This document shows, piece after piece, positions 1 to 6,000 of a stretch of DNA of 6,840 nt (positions are counted from its first letter, which is position 1; every line of letters starts with the position of its first letter). The stretch covers positions 1 to 6,840 of the forward strand of contig JAOZLU010000387.1 of NCBI GenBank assembly GCA_029934695.1, read 5' to 3'. Below the pieces are notes generated by a model. That model did no database searches, was not told where the DNA came from, and was given only the letters and a program-made list of their open reading frames with translations. The position numbers were made by a program, and so were the translations under genes. The DNA comes from Desulfobacterales bacterium (GTDB lineage: Bacteria; Desulfobacterota; Desulfobacteria; Desulfobacterales; 4be13).

Positions 1-3000
1 CCACGTCATCGTCGCTGAAGCGGATCACGATGAGATGACGCTGAGACGGGGCCAGGGTGTGGACCGGCATCCCCCATCTGCCCGCTCCGGCGTTCTGGAT
101 CCATCCCTCGCCGATGATGTGCGTGACGGCGACGCTCACCTCGGCCTGGGGCAGACTCCATCCCGGGCCGAAGTCCCCGGGTGTCTGTGCCCGTGAGTCG
201 TACTGCCTGGACAGACTCAGCGGGAATCCGGGAGCAGGCAGGCTCACGTCCGCAGCGGGAATGGTCACCTGTCCGACCTTCAGGCCGCCGTCAACGATCA
301 CCGGGAAGACCTCCGCACTGACATTCCCTGCGGAATCCTCGGCATGCAGCCGTATCTCATGCACGCCGTTTCTCAGCACAGTGGGGTCGAACACGCCCAG
401 TTCGCCGGAGAAGGATGCGCCGCTGTTCTCCGCAAAGGTGATCCACGAGGATGCGCCTTTTTCCCGGGATTGTAGCTTATAGCTCACGCCGCCCGGGTCG
501 GACACGCTTCCGGTCACCGGATACAGATCGTAAATGTCGGGGCAGTCCGTCAGGTCAAGTGTCACGGCCGGCGGAGATGTGTCATCCGGATCGGTGATCC
601 GCACTTCCACTGTGTCGGTGTCCGAGAGTCCGTCCGGCACCTCTGTGACTGTGAGTGTCACGGTGTGAGTGCCGGGTGTCTGAAAGGCATGTCCGATGCT
701 GACCCCGTCACCGATCTCCGTGTCCCCGGCCTTCCACGAGCAGCTCAGGGTGTCGCCGTTCAGGTCATAAGACGCACTCCCGTCAAAAATGAGCGTCTCA
801 CCGATCTCTCCCCGGAGCGGCAGTCCGGCCTCGGCGACCGGTGCGACATTCCCGGCCGGCGGTTCGGCGATCTCAGCCCGGGCGGTCTCCGTGACCTCTC
901 CGCCCCGGTCGTCTGTCACCGTCACGGTGACGTTGTATGTCCCGGTCTCTGTGTATGTGTGGGAGACTGACGCACCCTGTTCCTCCTGGCTCCCGTCGCC
1001 GAAATCCCAGGTATAAGTGAGGGTGTCGCCGTTGGCATCGTCGGCCGCAGCGGAAAACAGCACCGCACTGCCCACGGCACCTCCTGCCGAGCAGGCCGCC
1101 CGCACCGATGACGGTGCCTCATTGGCCTCATAAACTACGGTGAGAACTTTGCGGATCTCTCCCCACACCTCCGGGTCGTCCGTGGCAATCCTGAGCGTGA
1201 CAGCGTACTGTCCGGGATTCTCATAGGTGTGGACGACCTGAACGCCTCCGGCCTCTGTGCCGTCCCCGAAATCCCACTGATATTCGGCCCCGGTCACCCC
1301 GGGAGGCACGGTCGATGTGCCTGCGTCAAAGGTCAGGACGCGGCCGGTCCGGAGTTCGCCGGCCGTGATGTCAAAATCAGCCTGCGGCGCTGTTCCCGGG
1401 GACACGATATGGAGCGTCACGAATGCCGTGCCGGTCTGTCCTCTGTCGTCGGTCACGGTCAGTGTCACGGCCGGGTCACCGGCCGGGAATGCACGGCTCA
1501 CAACTGAGCCGGTCTCATCTGTCTCCCCGTCGCCGTCAAAGTCCCAGGCGTAAGTGAGATCATGGCCCTCGGGATCGGATGATGCGGACGCATCAAAGGA
1601 GATCAGTGCGTCGGCTGTCATCTGCCCGGAATATCCGAACAGGGCCGCGGGCGGCTGATTCCCTCCGATATTCAGGGTGAGTGACGAGGCCGGACCGGTC
1701 TGCCCGGCATTGTCGGTCACGGTGAGACTCACTGTGTAATTGCCGGCGACCGCATAGACATGACTGACCTCGGCATCGGTTCCGCTCACAATGGTATTGT
1801 CGCCGAAGTTCCATTCGTAATCTGCGATGTTTCCGCTGTCCTGACTGTATGATCCGGATCCGTCGAAAACAACCGTCTCGCCCTCGGCAACTGCGCCCTC
1901 AGCTGAGAATACCGCCACAGGGCCCTGCGCCGGCAGGATGGTCAGGTGCCGGGTGATCTCATTCACAACGCCGGCCGCATCCGTGACCCGGAGTTTCAGG
2001 GTGTGATCTTTCGCTTCTGAATAGACATAAATGGTGTCGGCCTCGTCCGAGACGGCGGTTCTGTCTCCGAGGAAATCCCACTGACAGGATATCCCGTCGG
2101 GGAGAGACACCGAGAAGGCGATGTCCTGATTCTGCACAAGACTGCCGGTGATCACGGGTGTCACGTCGAGGGGTGTGCCTTCGGCGGTCGCTGTGATCAC
2201 GACACCCGCGACGCCGCTGTCCGTGAACCCGTCTCTCACGACAAGCTGCAACAGATATTCGCCGATGCGGTCGGCCGTGAATGAGGGCGCAACTGCTTCC
2301 GCATCTGAAATCACCGCACTGCTGCCGTCCGGGACGTCGGACAGAAACCATCGGCAAGTCAGGGGATCGTCATCCGCATCGTATGACCCGCTCCCGTCGG
2401 GCGTGACAGTCTCCCCGAAGGTCACGGTCTGAGGGGAACCCGGATCCGCAACCGGCGTGTGGTTCTGAAACCCGAACGCGGTCATGGCTGTGTTGTTGCC
2501 CTCTTCCGACTCTCTCACACTCCCGTTTCCCTGTCCGTCGTCATCGGCCGAGACATACACGGCCTGAATGCCCCGGGGCGGGTTCTCCCACACAAAGGAG
2601 ATGTCCTCGTACCCGTCCGGTTCCATCTGCGTTTCGGAGAGAACCGTTCCGAGAGGGGTTCCGCCGTCCGCAGGGTTCCCGCTGTAAAACGTGACCGCTG
2701 TTCCCGGGCGGACACCGAACACCCCGCCGTTGCCGAGCCGGGCAGTGACCGTCACGGCATCAGCGGTGATCTCCGTGCGGACGCGTGACATGGTGAGGTC
2801 AACGCACCCGAGGGCATCGGGCATGACATTCTGGCGGTAGCTGTTGTGGGCCAGCCAGCTGTGTTCCTCCACCCGGGGGATCGTGCCGTCGTCGTTCACG
2901 TTGGTGATGTGGTACGAGTGCTGGTTCCATATCTTGCGGGTGTTGACCCAGGTATTGTCCGGGCTGCCGAAGACGCGGATGCCGTAGTCCCCTCCGCCAC

Positions 3001-6000
3001 GGAGGGTGTTGCACACCACGACGATCTCCGCATTGTTGTCATTGTCCACATCCGCCACGATCGGCATTTCGATCCTTGTCCCCCTTCTGAGAGACCTGCT
3101 GACAACTTCCTCCAATTCTTTTTCCCCGTTCTTTGTCCGGTAAATTCGGAGAGTTGTCTCATCTGTATAGACAATTTCCGCCCTTCCGTCCCCGTCGAAG
3201 TCGAACACGGACGAGCCGGTGATGCCTGACCAGTCATATGTGTCCGCCTCCCACATGACAATGTCCGTCTCGGAGGTCTCAAAGCTTCCCACTCCCGGTT
3301 TCGGCTTCAATATCACATACCTGTCGTCACCCGCCACACCGATCTCCGGATGGCCGTCTCCGTCAAAATCCGCAATTGTCGGAGTGCCGCCATGTCCTCC
3401 CTTGGGGATGGGGACAGGCCATCCGTCCTTTTTTTCGCCTGTGTGCTCCAGCAGGCAGACCTTTCCCCCCCCGACCACCACGATCTCCGGAAACACATCA
3501 TCGTCAAAGTTGGCCACCGCCGTGAAGCCGTGAGGTATCTCCGGATCAATGCCGTCCGCATTCCCAGGCCAGTATGGGGAGCCGTCCGAGTGGCAGGCCG
3601 CATTTCCCAGAATCAGTTCGAGACCTCCTGCCGGGTCAAGGTCAAGATCGGCGACACATGAGTTGTGCAGTCCGTTGGAGATCGGAGAGGCGTCCGGCCA
3701 TTTCTCGGAACCGTCGATGCCTTTCAGGACAAGGCCTCCCACAATCACCTCGGCTGAACCGTCCTCGTCAATGTCCGCCAGGACGACACTCGGATAATGG
3801 CGGCTGCCGTTGTCATCGCCCTCCACCATGGCCTCGCTTGTCCATTTGTATGTGCCGTCGTCTTCGAAGGCGATCACCCTGAAATCCTCATTGACAGCCA
3901 GTATCTCAGGAAGCCCGTCCCCGTCAGCGTCTCCCACCGCGGGCGTGGAGGAGGGGATTGTCTCGTAATTGCGGCCGTCATCGGGAATGTCCCGTATGGC
4001 GAACAACTCCCCGCCGCCATCCCCGCTGACGGCTCTCAGCGTTCCGTTCTTTTTGTAGGTTGAGCCTTTGAAGGAATGAAATATGATGTCAGGGACATCC
4101 CTCTCATCTGTGACGCCGTCCCCGTTGTCATCGGTCAGGTTCGCTACGATCGGCATGCATGTCACATGGTATGAGGTCGTGGGTCCCAGTTCCGGATCCG
4201 AGCCACTCTCCGGCCACTGCCATTCCAGTTCCAGACCGAACTCTCCCGCCGGGGGTGACGCGGACTCGCAGTCGGTCATGCTGTGGCTGACATTGTTCTC
4301 CTCGTCGGTTTCCGGGATCACGTTCCCGCTGTCCGCAAAGGCGAATATCCGGGTGCCGGCAAAGGGCAGGGCCACGCTGATATCCTCGAAGCGGACTGTC
4401 ACCGTCTCCTCATGTCCGGGACCGCCTGACAGCCCGGCCACGCCGATCACCTGATCCGCGGACGCGTCAAACATCTCATTCCCGTCGCTGTCCGCAAACA
4501 GCGTCACGCTGTAAGTTCCCTCCGGGGTCACGGTTCCGGTGTTGGTGATATCAACAGTCACGGTTCCGGTGAGTTCCGGGCCCCGGATATCGGTTTCCGT
4601 GCCTGAGATATCCACCCCTGAAACCTCCAGATCCGTGTTCAGCACCGTGACGGTCACGTCAGCAGAGGCTGTTCCGCCTTCGGAATTCACAGCCGTGAGC
4701 GTGTAGGTGACCGTCTCCTCCGGTGTCACAGACACTGACCCGCTCAGACATGCGGAATCGCCTGAACACACACTGCCGACGCCCTGGTCAATGCTCACCT
4801 CCGAGGCATCTGCCACATCCCATGTGAGCGTGACCGTGTCCCCGGGCAGGACCGGCTGCGGTGCGGCCGTGAATGCGAGAATTTCCGGGAGATCGGCCAC
4901 CGTGACCGGGCCGCTGCTGTAAGCTGTGGCAGATTCCGCACCGTCGCCGATCACCGCATACACATAATATTCGCCCCGGGGCAGGTCCGCGGGGATCTGC
5001 CAGACATGTTCGTCCTCCGGGCCGTCGTCATCCTCGTTCAGACCGGCCACGATCAGGGTTCCGTCCTCTCCCGCGTCGTCGGTGTCGTAATAAAGGGAAA
5101 TTTGAGCGTCGTCATCCGGGTCGTTGTCTGTCCACCTTATAATAAAGGTATGATCTGCGATGTCATCCTCTTCGTCCGGTTCGAGGAGCGTGAGGGATGG
5201 CGGCACGTTGTCGGACTCAAATATCACTTCAAGGGTGTGCCCGGCAGTCACATCGGAAAAGGTGTGATCTGTGACAGCGCCCACTGAGAGGCCGTCAATG
5301 ATGACATCCGCTATGTGATGGCCGGCTTCGGGTGTGAATGTGAAGGTCTGATCCCCGCCGATGGGGATGGTCACCTCGCCGGAGGGACTGACGGTTCCGT
5401 GATCTCCGGCCACGGCCGTGATGACCGCCCAGGCCGGCACGGGATCCCCGAGGGTCACCGTGAGATCGCCGAAGACTGAGACTGCGAATTCGAGGGGCAT
5501 GTCGATCCCGACCCCGGCTGTCTCCGCATCGGAGGAGATTTGGGCATCTCCCTGATGTGCGGCCGCTGTCAGGCCGCAGGTTCCGGACTCATCGCTCTCC
5601 AGTCTGACACGGGAGACATCTGTTCCGGGCAGGGAGATCGTCTGGTCCCCTTCCGGGCCGACTTCGAGAACCGCACCCGGGATATCGCATCCCCCGGACA
5701 TGCCGCATTCCCGTTCCGCTGTGTCATACACAGTGGCACTGCACGGTGCGGTCACGCTCACGGATATCCATGCGTCTCCGGGCTGCACAGCCGGTGCGCC
5801 GAGGTGTTCCGTGATCTCCAGGCCCGGGCTGTCCGCTGATTCCATCCAGTTCTCCTTTCCCGGTCCGAGCACTGATTCCAGAAGGGGGAGAGCCTCTCCC
5901 CCGGAGAGAGAGATGAGTTTCGGAATGATTCCGGAAGGCTCCCCGATCTGAAACACGATATCCTGGTAGTCCCTGTCGCTGTCCGTGAGTTCCATGTCCT

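Larger units (their letters stand above)
593..2458 (-). repeat. Protein-level tandem array of seven PKD or PKD-like domains
   Basis: Seven beta-sandwich repeats of about 76-92 residues each follow one another between residues 1461 and 2082. Their starts fall at + strand positions 2458, 2161, 1921, 1654, 1387, 1117 and 841, so the period is near 267-297 bases except for the short second unit (240). The copies are well diverged at DNA level and I saw no near-identical pair, so this is an old array, not a recent expansion. The common landmarks are W-D-F-G-D (or variants) and H-x-Y-x-x-x-G-x-Y-x-V-x-L-x-V-x-D. PKD domains generally act as rigid spacers in surface and secreted proteins. Confidence 0.9.

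Noticed and set aside
57..482. Open frame of 141 codons on the + strand, and similar + strand frames across the window
   Set aside because: They lie antisense to the long minus-strand frame, have low-complexity Pro/Ser/Arg-rich translations and no domain signature. GC-rich coding DNA with many GNC codons commonly leaves such antisense frames open.
1959..2357. Open frame of 132 codons on the minus strand in a different phase
   Set aside because: It overlaps PKD-like domains 1 and 2 out of frame and translates to an Arg/His-rich sequence without recognisable features; it is a shadow of the long frame.
593..2458. Possible recent DNA-level tandem duplication in the PKD array
   Set aside because: Recurring strings such as gtcacggtgac come from repeated Val-Thr-Val-Thr codons. 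The copies differ widely in length and sequence and no near-identical long repeat was seen.
2896..3282. Open frame of 128 codons on the minus strand in a different phase
   Set aside because: It overlaps the last propeller blades and the connector out of frame, and its Arg/Thr/Ser-rich translation fits no family.
5085..5160. AT-rich stretch with TATAAT-like text that resembles a promoter
   Set aside because: It is inside the coding frame (RWTDNDP/ISLYYD region), there is no spaced -35 element I can support, and no gene start follows on either strand.
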